A DNA stretch of 64,000 bases from NCBI RefSeq assembly GCF_016806835.2, contig NZ_CP086111.1, forward strand, positions 4,085,471-4,149,470, read 5' to 3'. Source of the DNA: Skermanella rosea. Its GTDB lineage: Bacteria; Pseudomonadota; Alphaproteobacteria; Azospirillales; Azospirillaceae. The stretch's first letter is position 1, and each line of letters begins with the position of its first letter. The notes beneath the pieces were generated by a model that was given only the letters and a program-made list of their open reading frames with translations, searched no databases and was not told the origin of the DNA. Of the stretch, positions 1 through 8,567 are shown piece after piece. Both the position numbers and the translations under genes were made by a program.

Positions 1-28
1 AGTCATCCCCTGGCCCGATCCATCCGAC

Positions 29-1408
29 ATGACCGCCACCATCAAGCCCGCCGATCCCGCCGCCATCCTGAACCTTGCCCGGGGAACCGGAACCGCCGCC
101 GGTTCCGGCGACCGCCTGCGCGAGGTCTACCGGCTGTCCGACGGTCTCGGCGACCCGGCGATGCGCTCAACCCTGATGGAGGCGATGCGATCCTGGCTGC
201 GGGTCGAGAAACCTCCCCGGCGGAACACCGCCCAGCGCCGATTCTGCGAACCCTTCGAGGAGTTGCTGTGCGGCCCGGTCGGGCGCCAGCGCCAGCGGTT
301 CTAGATTCCGCGGTCGGCGATCGCGCCGGTGTGGGACGCGATCCTGCGCGAGGCCGGCAAGGGCGAACCCGACGATCTGGAAAGCTGCCACGGCGCGTTG
401 CGCGCGGTCCTCGGCCGGGCCAAGGCCGACCCGGCCTTCGCCCGCAAGCAGGCCCGCGCCTATCCCGACTTCTGGGCGATCGCGGCGGAGATCGACTGCG
501 CGATCCGGGTCCGCGAGCCGGTGCTGAGCCTGCGACGCCTGCTGGCCGGCGCGGTGCCGGATCGCCCCGACCCGGCCGCGGTGGCGGCGCTCGGCCGGTT
601 CGTCTCGGAACTGGGCGAGCAGGACCGCGGCAGCGTCGACCTGTTCCTGACGCTGCTGGCCCGGCATCCGGAGACGGGCCGTTCTGCCCTGGACCTGATC
701 GACGCCCTGGCGCGGAACCCCGCCGCCATACCCGCCGAAACCCTCGAGACGGTCTATGCCGCCGCGATCGGCGACCTGCAGGCCGGGGCGAAGGCGGCGT
801 TCGACGGCAGCCCGGGAACGGCCGACCTGAACAAGGCGCTGGACCGGATCGAACCGGCGGCGCGCCACCTGACCGGCCTGAAGTCCAGCGCCGGCGGCCG
901 GATTCCGCGCAACGCGGCCCGGCTCCATCGCCTGGAGAGCGAGCTTCACGACCTGCTGAACGACCGTTTCCTGGGCGAGGTCGCGGCGCGGGCGGACGAG
1001 CATGCCCGTCTCCTGGCCGGTATCGGTGCCGGAGGCGGCACGGGATCGGGCCGGGACCGGCGCGCCTTGGGCGAGGCCCTGTCGGCGCTCGCCCGAAGCA
1101 GGCAGCTGTTCAAGGCGCTGGGCCGGCTGGACGCCTATCGGCGCGAGGTCGAGACGGTCCAGGCCCAGGTCTCCAGCGACCTGGTCTCCCTGGCCGACAG
1201 GGCGGCTTCGGCCGACGCGGGGACGAGGCGTTCCGCCCTGGAGGCGACCGTCACGACCCTGCACGCGCTGGAGCGGATCTGCCCCAGCGAGGCGCTGATG
1301 CCGCTGCTGGCGGAGGGATTCTCGAAGCTCGGCGGCGACGGCACCGGCGACCTGATGGTCGACCTGATCCGCCACATGAACCCGGCGGCGGGTCCCGCAA
1401 CAAGGTGA
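29..1408 (+). pseudogene. Unrecognised helical protein, interrupted by an in-frame amber codon
   Basis: One reading frame runs from an ATG to a TGA and is broken only by a TAG at codon 92 (302-304). The protein on both sides aligns with the next gene downstream: RRFCEPFxxLLC just before the stop, IPRSxxxPxW just after it, then PDFWxI, DLFxxLLARH and LARSRxLFKALG. In the paralogue the residue directly before IPRS is Gln, so the TAG is explained by one CAG-to-TAG change. A GTG at 329 could restart the C-terminal 359 residues. The family is not recognised; it looks soluble and alpha-helical, rich in Ala, Leu and Arg. It could be a decayed gene, a read-through gene or a sequencing error. Confidence 0.6.
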
Positions 1409-1443
1409 ATACCTCTTAAGGGGGTGCGTTAATACCCCTTAAG
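1408..1443. repeat. Paired CTTAAG repeats between the two paralogues
   Basis: AATACCTCTTAAG (1408-1420) and AATACCCCTTAAG (1431-1443) are direct repeats with one mismatch, 23 bp apart, about two helical turns. The same bases also form a perfect 9-bp inverted repeat, CTTAAGGGG and CCCCTTAAG, around an 11-base spacer. No T tract follows, so a terminator is less likely than a binding site or mRNA hairpin. It lies 120 bp before the likely start of the second paralogue. Confidence 0.4.
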
Positions 1444-1563
1444 TAAAGTTTAATTCGATCGATTTGGCGTCTATTGATACGGCTATTGATAGGAGTAGGC
1501 GCACCGCCGGATGGCGATGCGGCGGCTTCAGGTTCCCACCCCGTATCCAGGCAGGGCTCGACC

Positions 1564-2805
1564 ATGGCGCTGATTTCGTACCGGACGCTGTCAGTCTCTT
1601 GCCGCGGCGCGGCCGACGAGCCCTGGTCCATCGAGCCTGGCCCCGTCCCGAACGAGATCCGCGCGGCGCTCCGCGATCCGGTGCCGGCCCTGCCCAGGCG
1701 GCGCGAGCCCCGCCGCCGGTCGTCCGGGCTGCGCCGCTTCTGCGAACCGTTCGCCGACCTGCTGTGCGACGCGGTCCCGCCCCGCCGCCGGGTCGGCCAG
1801 ATCCCCCGCTCCGTGCTGCGCCCCCTGTGGACGCTGCTGCTGGCCGAACGGGCCGCCGACCGGCGCGGACGCTGCGGCCCGGGCGGGGAGATCGGCGCGG
1901 TCGAGGTCGCGGGGCTAATCCATCGCGCCCGGCGGCAGCCCGACTTCGCCGAGCGCGCCGCGTCGGCCCACCCCGATTTCTGGGACATCGTCGACGACAT
2001 CCGGGCAGCGCTGATCCTGGACGACCGCGTCCACGACGCCCGAGCCCACCTGGCGGCGGCGGCCGCGACAGGCCAATGCCCCCATTGGCTGCTCGACCAT
2101 CTGGCGGCCTCGGTCGCCGGGCTGTCGGCCGCCGATCCCAAGGCGGCCGACCTGTTCGTCATGCTGGTGGCGCGGCACCGTCCGGTCGCCCGCACCGCCC
2201 TGGAGATGCTGGACCGGCTGGCCGACCGGCCGGAAACCCGGATGCATGTCGCGGGCCTGATCGACCGGCTGGCCGAGGACGTCCGCACCCGCGCGTTCGC
2301 CGCCGTGCCGGAGCGCGGCCCTGCCGACCCGCTGGCGCTGGAAGCGGCGGTGCGCGATCTGGCGGCGCTCAAGCTGAGCGCCGGCCGCACGGTCCATGCG
2401 GGGGCGGCGTTCGGCGCGCTCGAAGCGGACCTGCGCGCGCTGCTGGCCGGCCGGTTCCTGGCCGGGACCGCGGAGCGCATCGCCGGACTGGTTCCGACGG
2501 ACCGGACCGACCTGCGCCACCCGGACGTCGCCCGGCTTCGGGTCGCCCTGGCGGCGCTCGCCCGCAGCCGCCGGCTGTTCAAGGCCCTGGGAACCCTGCC
2601 CGTCTTCGAGCGCGCGCTGGCGTCGGTGAGCGAGGACGCCGTATGCCGGCTCGCCGGGCTGGCGGCCGGGATCGGCGGCCTGCCCGCCGAGGAACGGCCC
2701 GCCGCCCGCGCCGTGATCGAGGACGCGCTCGGCGCGCTGCACCTGGTGACGCCGCCGCAGGCCTTCCGCCGGGCCGCGGAGCGGGTGCTGCCGGCTCAGT
2801 CGTAA
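1564..2805 (+). CDS. Unrecognised helical protein, intact paralogue of the preceding gene
   Basis: I do not recognise this family. The protein has 413 residues from ATG 1564, chosen because a GCAGGG-like site precedes it; a TTG at 1474 would add 30 unconvincing residues. It shares with the upstream interrupted gene the blocks RRFCEPFxxLLC, IPRSxxxPLW, HPDFWxI, ADLFVMLVARH and LARSRRLFKALG, in the same order. No signal peptide or membrane segment is visible, so it is probably cytoplasmic. The tandem arrangement suggests local duplication followed by divergence. Its last codons overlap the 3' end of the convergent small gene by 10 bp. Confidence 0.65.
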   Translation: MALISYRTLSVSCRGAADEPWSIEPGPVPNEIRAALRDPVPALPRRREPRRRSSGLRRFCEPFADLLCDAVPPRRRVGQIPRSVLRPLWTLLLAERAADRRGRCGPGGEIGAVEVAGLIHRARRQPDFAERAASAHPDFWDIVDDIRAALILDDRVHDARAHLAAAAATGQCPHWLLDHLAASVAGLSAADPKAADLFVMLVARHRPVARTALEMLDRLADRPETRMHVAGLIDRLAEDVRTRAFAAVPERGPADPLALEAAVRDLAALKLSAGRTVHAGAAFGALEADLRALLAGRFLAGTAERIAGLVPTDRTDLRHPDVARLRVALAALARSRRLFKALGTLPVFERALASVSEDAVCRLAGLAAGIGGLPAEERPAARAVIEDALGALHLVTPPQAFRRAAERVLPAQS

Positions 2806-3059
2806 TCGTTGTCCTGGGCCATCTCGTCGGCCAGCTCGCCCGCGAGTTCGGCGAAAAGCTGGGCGTCGACGTCCAGCCCCTGCTCCTCGCAGATCCGCAC
2901 GAAGACCCGGTAGGCGTGCAGGATCGCCACGTCCAGCACCGCCTCGTCCCCGTCCTCGCTGTGCCGGTCGGTGATCTCCCGCTCCCGAAGCGTCCCCACG
3001 ATGTCGTGCTGGGCCGCCTGGAGAACCGCTTCCATCGCACGCCTGTGGAGATTGGACAT
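2796..3059 (-). CDS. Small acidic protein of unknown function
   Basis: An 87-residue, acidic, helix-rich protein with no motif I recognise. It starts MSNLHRRAMEAVLQ and ends in a run of acidic residues. It has no signal peptide, no membrane segment and one Cys. It converges on the paralogue gene (10-bp overlap of 3' ends) and is divergent from efp, so the 188 bp up to efp would hold both promoters. Coding is supported by typical third-position GC bias and by the tight fit between neighbours; function is unknown. Confidence 0.55.
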   Translation of the reverse strand: MSNLHRRAMEAVLQAAQHDIVGTLREREITDRHSEDGDEAVLDVAILHAYRVFVRICEEQGLDVDAQLFAELAGELADEMAQDNDYD

Positions 3060-3247
3060 CTGAACTGTTCCCTTGCCGTGAGTGTGGGGTCGTAAGCGGT
3101 AACCGTCATAGCAGGTCGGCGTTCACTCCGCTCCCGTCGATTTGGCATCCGAATCGCCATGGCCCATGCCGACCGCACATTGCTACCGTGTCTCCGACCT
3201 GATAGGTTCCGCGCTTTCCGAATCAGCGTCAACGACGGTCAAATACC

Positions 3248-3814
3248 ATGAAGGTCAACGCCAACCAGATGCGTCCGGGCCACGTCCTGGAGCACAATGG
3301 CAAGCTGATGGTGGTCCTGAAGACCGCCATCGTGCAGCCCGGCAAGGGCGGCGCGTTCATCCAGCTCGAAATGAAGGATGTCCGCACCGGCAACAAGATG
3401 GTCGAGCGGTTCCGCACCCAGGAGACGGTCGAGCGCGCCCGGCTGGACGAGCACGAGATGCAGTTCCTGTTCGCCGAGGGTGACAACTTCACCTTCATGG
3501 ACAAGGAGAACTTCGAGCAGATCGTGATCCCGCGGGACATCATCGGCGACCCGGCCGTGTTCCTGCAGGAAGGCATGTCGGTCACCGTGCAGACCCACGA
3601 GGGTTCGCCGCTCGGCGTCGAGCTGCCCGCCACCGTCACGCTGGAAGTGGTCGAGGCCGACCCCGTCGTGAAGGGCCAGACCGCCTCCTCCTCCTACAAG
3701 CCCGCCAAGATGGACAACGGCGAACGGGTCCTCGTCCCGCCGCACATCGAAGCCGGAACCCGCATCGTCGTGAACACCAGCGACGGCACCTACCTGGAAC
3801 GTGCGAAGGACTGA
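3248..3814 (+). CDS. efp: Translation elongation factor P
   Basis: EF-P (188 residues, normal length) binds stalled ribosomes between the P and E sites and restores peptide-bond formation at polyproline stretches. The three-domain arrangement is complete: KOW-like N-terminal domain, middle OB domain, and a C-terminal OB domain containing the family's GTRIVVNTSDGTYLERAKD-type end. The loop PGKGGAF carries Lys33, the position that is beta-lysylated when the EpmA/EpmB system is present. There is no clear Shine-Dalgarno site before ATG 3248, but the N-terminus matches alphaproteobacterial EF-P. suhB follows after 9 bp, so the two are probably cotranscribed. Confidence 0.96.
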   Translation: MKVNANQMRPGHVLEHNGKLMVVLKTAIVQPGKGGAFIQLEMKDVRTGNKMVERFRTQETVERARLDEHEMQFLFAEGDNFTFMDKENFEQIVIPRDIIGDPAVFLQEGMSVTVQTHEGSPLGVELPATVTLEVVEADPVVKGQTASSSYKPAKMDNGERVLVPPHIEAGTRIVVNTSDGTYLERAKD

Positions 3815-3823
3815 CAACCCGAT

Positions 3824-4645
3824 ATGGCAAGCCGCTCGGCAATCATCAACGTCATGGCTCGCGCCGCCGAAAAGGCGGCGCGCGGGCTGGTCCGCGATTT
3901 CGGCGAGGTCGAACACCTGCAGGTCTCCCGCAAGGGGCCGGCCGACTTCGTCTCGACCGCCGATACGAAGGCGGAGCAGACGCTCAGGGCCGAACTCCAG
4001 AAGGCGCGGCCGGACTTCGGCTTCCTGATGGAGGAGACGGGCGAGAGCGCGGGCAAGGACGCCAGCCAGCGCTGGATCGTCGATCCGCTGGACGGCACCA
4101 CCAACTTCCTGCACGGGCTGCCGTTCTGGGCCATCTCGATCGCGCTGGAGCGCGAGGGGGAGATCGTCGCCGGCGTCATCTACGAACCGCTCCGCGACGA
4201 GCTGTTCTGGGCCGAGAAGGGGGCCGGCGCCTGGAACAACCACGCGCGCCTGCGCGTCTCCGGCCGGCGCAAGCTGGACGAGTCGGTGATCGCCACCGGC
4301 CTGCCCTTCAAGGGCCGCGGCAACCATCCGGAACACGTGGCGCAACTCCAGGCCATGATGGCGGAGACCGCCGGCATCCGGCGCTTCGGCTCGGCGGCGC
4401 TCGACCTGGCCTATGTCGCGGCCGGACGGTTCGACGGCTACTGGGAAAGCAACGTGCAGCCATGGGACGTGGCGGCCGGCATCCTGATGGTGACCGAGGC
4501 CGGCGGCTTCGTCACCGAGATCGGCGGCGGGCGCAATCCGCAGCGCGGCGACAGCGTCCTGGCGGCCAATTCGCACCTGCACCTTATGATCGCCAAGGTG
4601 CTTCGCGGTGCCACGGCAACCCGGAAGCCACAGGCCGAGGGCTGA
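3824..4645 (+). CDS. suhB: Inositol-1-monophosphatase family protein
   Basis: Mg2+-dependent phosphatase of the inositol monophosphatase/SuhB family, 273 residues. The metal and substrate motifs are intact: EE near residue 70 (LMEETGES), the signature WIVDPLDGTTNF with Asp87 and Asp90, and WDVAAG near the C-terminal end with Asp215. The enzyme removes phosphate from myo-inositol phosphates; in enterobacteria SuhB also takes part in rRNA transcription antitermination, which may or may not apply here. It sits 9 bp after efp and is probably translated from the same message. Confidence 0.92.
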   Translation: MASRSAIINVMARAAEKAARGLVRDFGEVEHLQVSRKGPADFVSTADTKAEQTLRAELQKARPDFGFLMEETGESAGKDASQRWIVDPLDGTTNFLHGLPFWAISIALEREGEIVAGVIYEPLRDELFWAEKGAGAWNNHARLRVSGRRKLDESVIATGLPFKGRGNHPEHVAQLQAMMAETAGIRRFGSAALDLAYVAAGRFDGYWESNVQPWDVAAGILMVTEAGGFVTEIGGGRNPQRGDSVLAANSHLHLMIAKVLRGATATRKPQAEG

Positions 4646-4759
4646 CCATCGCGTGTGGTTGATGGCGGGTTGTCGGACTCCCGCCATTGGGCTATCGTGC
4701 CCGCGTGCCGCCCCGGCGTTGCCGGCCCCCAGACCCCTGGAACGGCCGGGATTTCCGAG

Positions 4760-5665
4760 ATGGCAGGCACCTTGAAGGCTTGGGTACGGGGACAAATGGG
4801 TCGCTACGTTCCGACTGCCGTCCGCCGCATGGCGCTCGGTTGCGCGCTCGGCGCCGCGACGATTCCGTGGCTGGCGGAGGTTCCCGCCGTGGCGCAGGAG
4901 GCGGTATCCCCCGCGGCACCCCCGGGCATCCCGGCGCGCAAGCCGGCGGTTCCGGACGCCGACCCGGGCGTGATGGCGAAGCCCGGACCCGTGCCGTCCC
5001 CCGACTCCGACCGGCCGCTGCCGGTCCCGCCGGCCCCCGGCCTGGGCGGAACCCCCCAGGTCGCTCCGGCCGGACGCGCAGCACCGCCGCCCCCTGGCCT
5101 GGAGGTCGGCGTTCCGCCGGACATCGCCGGCGCCCCCATTCCCCCACCCCCATCCGAACTACCGCAGGCCGAGGCGCCTGCGGGCGTCCAGTTCGACACG
5201 CCGGTGCCGCCCGCCGCTCCCGGCGAACCCCGCCGCATCACCTCCATGCCCGACCTTCCGGAAGCCCGCGGCGGATCCGCGGCGCCCCGTCCGGCGCCCG
5301 AGGTGGCGGCGACACCTCCCGCACCTCCCGGTCCGCCCGCCGAAGTGCCGGACGGGACCGAGTTCCGCGTCGTCTATCCCGACACCGCGGCGAACGCCCT
5401 GTCCGCCCGAGACACCGCGCTGCTGGACGGCGTGGCCGCGCGGCTACGCCGGGACGAGGTGGCCCGCCTCCAGGTAACCGCCTATGCCAGCGGCACGCCC
5501 GAGACCGAACGGGAGGCCCGGCGCCTGTCGCTCGACCGCGCGCTGGCGGTCCGCTCATACCTGATCGGCCAGGGCGTTCGCAGCACCCGCATCGACGTCC
5601 GCGCGCTGGGGACGCAAGCGCCGGACGGCCCCGCCGACCGCGTCGACCTGCTTCTGGTGAACTAG
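4760..5665 (+). CDS. Proline-rich exported OmpA-domain protein
   Basis: About 301 residues from ATG 4760, chosen because it places a signal peptide at the N-terminus (Arg-rich start, hydrophobic stretch, then an AVAQ-type cleavage site); the frame is open from a GTG at 4655. A Pro/Ala-rich linker of roughly 150 residues follows. The C-terminal ~100 residues are OmpA-like, with a periodic YASGTPETEREARRLSLDRA segment and a helix ending in VRSYLIGQGV. The usual NRRVE-type end is missing, so peptidoglycan binding is uncertain. It sits 56 bp before a MotA-like gene and a second OmpA-domain gene, suggesting one envelope module. Confidence 0.75.
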   Translation: MAGTLKAWVRGQMGRYVPTAVRRMALGCALGAATIPWLAEVPAVAQEAVSPAAPPGIPARKPAVPDADPGVMAKPGPVPSPDSDRPLPVPPAPGLGGTPQVAPAGRAAPPPPGLEVGVPPDIAGAPIPPPPSELPQAEAPAGVQFDTPVPPAAPGEPRRITSMPDLPEARGGSAAPRPAPEVAATPPAPPGPPAEVPDGTEFRVVYPDTAANALSARDTALLDGVAARLRRDEVARLQVTAYASGTPETEREARRLSLDRALAVRSYLIGQGVRSTRIDVRALGTQAPDGPADRVDLLLVN

Positions 5666-5721
5666 TGGCGTACCCGGCCCACCCCCTCCCGACCTCTTCA
5701 CCTGAGAGAGCCCCTGAGAGC

Positions 5722-6873
5722 ATGGTGTCAATGTCGCGGCCGCAGCGCTACATCACCCGTATGGTCCTGTTCGTCGCCGCGGTGCTCGCCATCGTGCTCC
5801 TGCTCTTCCCGGCGCTGGAACGGTCCTTCATGGCCAATCCCGCGCTGAACGGGCTGATCATCGCCGTGCTGCTGCTGGGCATCGGCTACATCTTCCGGCA
5901 GGTGCTGATGCTGAAGCCGGAGGTGGCGTGGCTGGAGAGCTTCCAGACCAACCGCCCGGAGTCCGACGCTGTGCCGGAGCCGGTGCTGCTCGCCCCCATG
6001 GCCCGCATGCTGGGCGAACGCCGGGGACGGCTGAGCCTGTCGGCGCTGTCCATGCGCTCGCTGCTGGACGGCATCGACGCCCGTCTTGACGAGACCCGCG
6101 AAATCTCCCGCTACCTGATCGGGCTGCTGATCTTCCTGGGACTGCTCGGCACCTTCTGGGGGCTGCTGGGCACCGTGAGCGCGGTCGGCGGCGTGATCTC
6201 CAGCCTGTCGGTCGAGGGCGGCGACATGGGCATGATGTTCGGCAACCTGCAGCAGGGGCTGCAGGCGCCTCTGTCGGGCATGGGCACGGCCTTCAGCTCC
6301 TCGCTGTTCGGCCTCGCCGGGTCGCTGGTCCTGGGCTTCCTGGAGTTGCAGGCGAGCCAGGCGCAGAACCGCTTCTACACCGACCTGGAGGACTGGCTGT
6401 CCGGCGCCACCCGGCTGTCGAGCGGTGCCGGCTTCGGCGAGAGCGAGCAGTCGGTGCCGGCCTACCTGCAGGCCCTTCTGGAGCAGACCGCCGAGAACAT
6501 GGAGAACCTGCAACGCACCGTCGCCCAGGCGGAGGACGGCCGGCGCTCGGCCAACCAGAACCTGCTGGCCCTGACCGAGAAGCTGAGCACCCTGACCGAC
6601 CAGATGCGGACCGAGCAGACGCTGATGCTCCGGCTGGCCGAGAACCAGATGGAGATGAAGCCGATCCTGGGCCGGCTGGCCGACGCGCTGGGCAACCAGC
6701 AGCTCGGCATGGACGAGGCGACCCGCCAGCACATCCGCAACATGGACGTCTACACCGCGCGCCTGCTGGAGGAGGTCGCCACCGGCCGGGTCCAGTCGGT
6801 GCAGGAGATCCGCAGCGAGATCAAGCTTCTGGCGCGCACCATCGCGGCCCTGGCGGAAGACGGCGAGCGATGA
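5722..6873 (+). CDS. MotA/TolQ/ExbB-like inner-membrane protein
   Basis: A 383-residue protein from ATG 5722 (an internal ATG at 5731 is possible). It has two N-terminal membrane segments (about residues 12-58) and a second pair (about 125-205) with the Gly-rich LLIFLGLLGTFWGLLGTV block typical of proton-channel proteins of the MotA/TolQ/ExbB superfamily. The last ~150 residues are helical and Gln/Glu-rich, a probable cytoplasmic coiled coil. The next gene encodes a MotB-like partner 37 bp downstream. The pair probably forms a stator-like proton-driven complex; its target is unknown, and no flagellar genes are nearby. Confidence 0.82.
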   Translation: MVSMSRPQRYITRMVLFVAAVLAIVLLLFPALERSFMANPALNGLIIAVLLLGIGYIFRQVLMLKPEVAWLESFQTNRPESDAVPEPVLLAPMARMLGERRGRLSLSALSMRSLLDGIDARLDETREISRYLIGLLIFLGLLGTFWGLLGTVSAVGGVISSLSVEGGDMGMMFGNLQQGLQAPLSGMGTAFSSSLFGLAGSLVLGFLELQASQAQNRFYTDLEDWLSGATRLSSGAGFGESEQSVPAYLQALLEQTAENMENLQRTVAQAEDGRRSANQNLLALTEKLSTLTDQMRTEQTLMLRLAENQMEMKPILGRLADALGNQQLGMDEATRQHIRNMDVYTARLLEEVATGRVQSVQEIRSEIKLLARTIAALAEDGER

Positions 6874-6910
6874 GCGGGCGCGGGCCGAAGAGGCGGGACG
6901 GTAACGGGTA

Positions 6911-8407
6911 ATGGCAGCCATCGGTCGCGGACGGCGCAGCGCCGAGCGTTCGGTCAATATCTGGCCGGGCTGGGTCGATGCCTTGTCCTCCCTGGTCATG
7001 GTCGTGATTTTCGTGCTGATGGTCTTCATCGTGGCACAGTTCTACCTGTCCAACACGCTGTCGAGCCGCGACCAGGCGCTGACCCGGCTGAACCGCCAGC
7101 TGTCCGAGCTGAGCGACCTCTTGTCGATGGAGCGGGAGGCCAACGCCGACCTGCGGGTGAACATCGCCCAGCTCTCGGCCGAACTGCAGAGCTCGACCGC
7201 GACCCGGGAGAGCCTGAGCGCCAGCCTCGCCGAGGCCCAGGCCCGTCAGGACGAGCTGAGCGCCCAGGTCTCCGCCCTGTCGCGCCGGGGCGAGCAGGCC
7301 AGCGGCGAGATCACCCAGGTCAGCCGCGACCTGGAGGACGCCTACAAGGTGATCGAGGCCGACCGCCAGAAGATCGAGGCGTCGCTCCGCGAGATCGCCA
7401 GCCTGCAGGCCGACATCCAGGCCCTGCGCGACGTGCGCGAACGGCTGGAGGGCGAGGTCGCGGCTCTCACCACCCTATCGCGGAACACCGAGGCCGAGCG
7501 CGCCCGGACCGCCGCGGCGCTGGAGCAGACGGAAGCCGCCCGCGCCCAGGCGACCGAGGAGCTTCGCCTGACCCGAGAGCAGCGCGAGGCGCTGATGACC
7601 GAGTTGTCCGCCGTCCGCGACCGGTCGCAGCAGCTCGAAGCCCAGCTCAGCAGCGAGCAGGAACGCACGGTGCTGGCCCAGCGCGAGATCGAGCAGCGGG
7701 AGACCCGGATCGAGGAACTGGTCATCGCCCTGGACCAGACCCAGGCGGCCCTGACGGGCGAGCAGAAGCTGACCGAGGAGGGCCGCGCGGAAGTGGCCGT
7801 TCTCAACCAGCAGATCGCGGCGCTGCGCGACCAGCTCGCCCGCCTGACCGCCTCGCTCGATCTGGCGGAATCCCAGAACCAGGAGCAGCAGGCCCAGATC
7901 TCCGACCTGGGCCGCCGGCTGAACCTGGCGCTCGCCAGCAAGGTGGAGGAGCTGGCCCGCTACCGGTCGGAGTTCTTCGGGCGCCTGCGCGAGGTGCTGG
8001 GCAACCGGCAGGACATCCGTATCGTCGGGGACCGCTTCGTCTTCCAGTCCGAAGTGCTGTTTCCCAGCGGCTCCGCGACGCTGGAGGAAGGCGGCAAGGG
8101 CCAGCTCGCCCAATTGGCCGCGACCCTGCTGGACATCGCTAACCGTATTCCGCCCGGCGTCAACTGGATCCTCCGGGTGGACGGGCATACGGACCCGCGG
8201 CCGATCAGCACGCCGCAGTTCCCGTCGAATTGGGAGCTGTCCACGGCGCGCGCGATCTCGGTCGTCAAGTTCCTGGTGGAACAGGGCGTTCCGTCCGACC
8301 GGCTGGTGGCGGCCGGCTTCGGCGAGTACCAGCCGCTGGACCCGGGACGGAACGAGGACGCCTTCGCCCGCAACCGGCGCATCGAGATGAAGCTGGACCA
8401 GCGCTGA
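6911..8407 (+). CDS. Long coiled-coil MotB/OmpA-like peptidoglycan-binding protein
   Basis: A 498-residue protein with one N-terminal membrane segment (about residues 24-46, VDALSSLVMVVIFVLMVF), then nearly 300 residues of heptad-rich coiled coil and a C-terminal OmpA/MotB domain. The peptidoglycan-binding motifs are intact: LRVDGHTD, SNWELSTARA, and the terminal ARNRRIEMKL. The topology is that of MotB/TolR fused to a long periplasmic spacer able to reach the wall. It follows the MotA-like gene and is almost certainly its partner. Genes of this kind are widespread in alphaproteobacteria; the exact role is not established by the sequence. Confidence 0.85.
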   Translation: MAAIGRGRRSAERSVNIWPGWVDALSSLVMVVIFVLMVFIVAQFYLSNTLSSRDQALTRLNRQLSELSDLLSMEREANADLRVNIAQLSAELQSSTATRESLSASLAEAQARQDELSAQVSALSRRGEQASGEITQVSRDLEDAYKVIEADRQKIEASLREIASLQADIQALRDVRERLEGEVAALTTLSRNTEAERARTAAALEQTEAARAQATEELRLTREQREALMTELSAVRDRSQQLEAQLSSEQERTVLAQREIEQRETRIEELVIALDQTQAALTGEQKLTEEGRAEVAVLNQQIAALRDQLARLTASLDLAESQNQEQQAQISDLGRRLNLALASKVEELARYRSEFFGRLREVLGNRQDIRIVGDRFVFQSEVLFPSGSATLEEGGKGQLAQLAATLLDIANRIPPGVNWILRVDGHTDPRPISTPQFPSNWELSTARAISVVKFLVEQGVPSDRLVAAGFGEYQPLDPGRNEDAFARNRRIEMKLDQR

Positions 8408-8567
8408 GGGGTGCCGGCGCGGGATCGGCGGAACCGGACCATGTGACGGGCGATTTCTTCAGTTCCGTCAGGGTGTTGTACCTTTCCGCCGGATCGGCAC
8501 GAAGATCGGCAAGTAATGGTGCATCATCCTCCTTGGGCCTTTATGTTACAGGCCTTTACCAACATCC

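Noticed and set aside
4655-4759. N-terminal extension of the OmpA-domain gene from a GTG at 4655
   Set aside because: It would put 35 residues in front of the signal peptide and has no suitable ribosome-binding site; ATG 4760 gives a normal exported protein.
5722-8407. Zorya-type antiphage system (ZorA/ZorB)
   Set aside because: The MotA/MotB-like pair lacks ZorC, ZorD or ZorE neighbours and sits beside efp and suhB, as a housekeeping envelope pair would.
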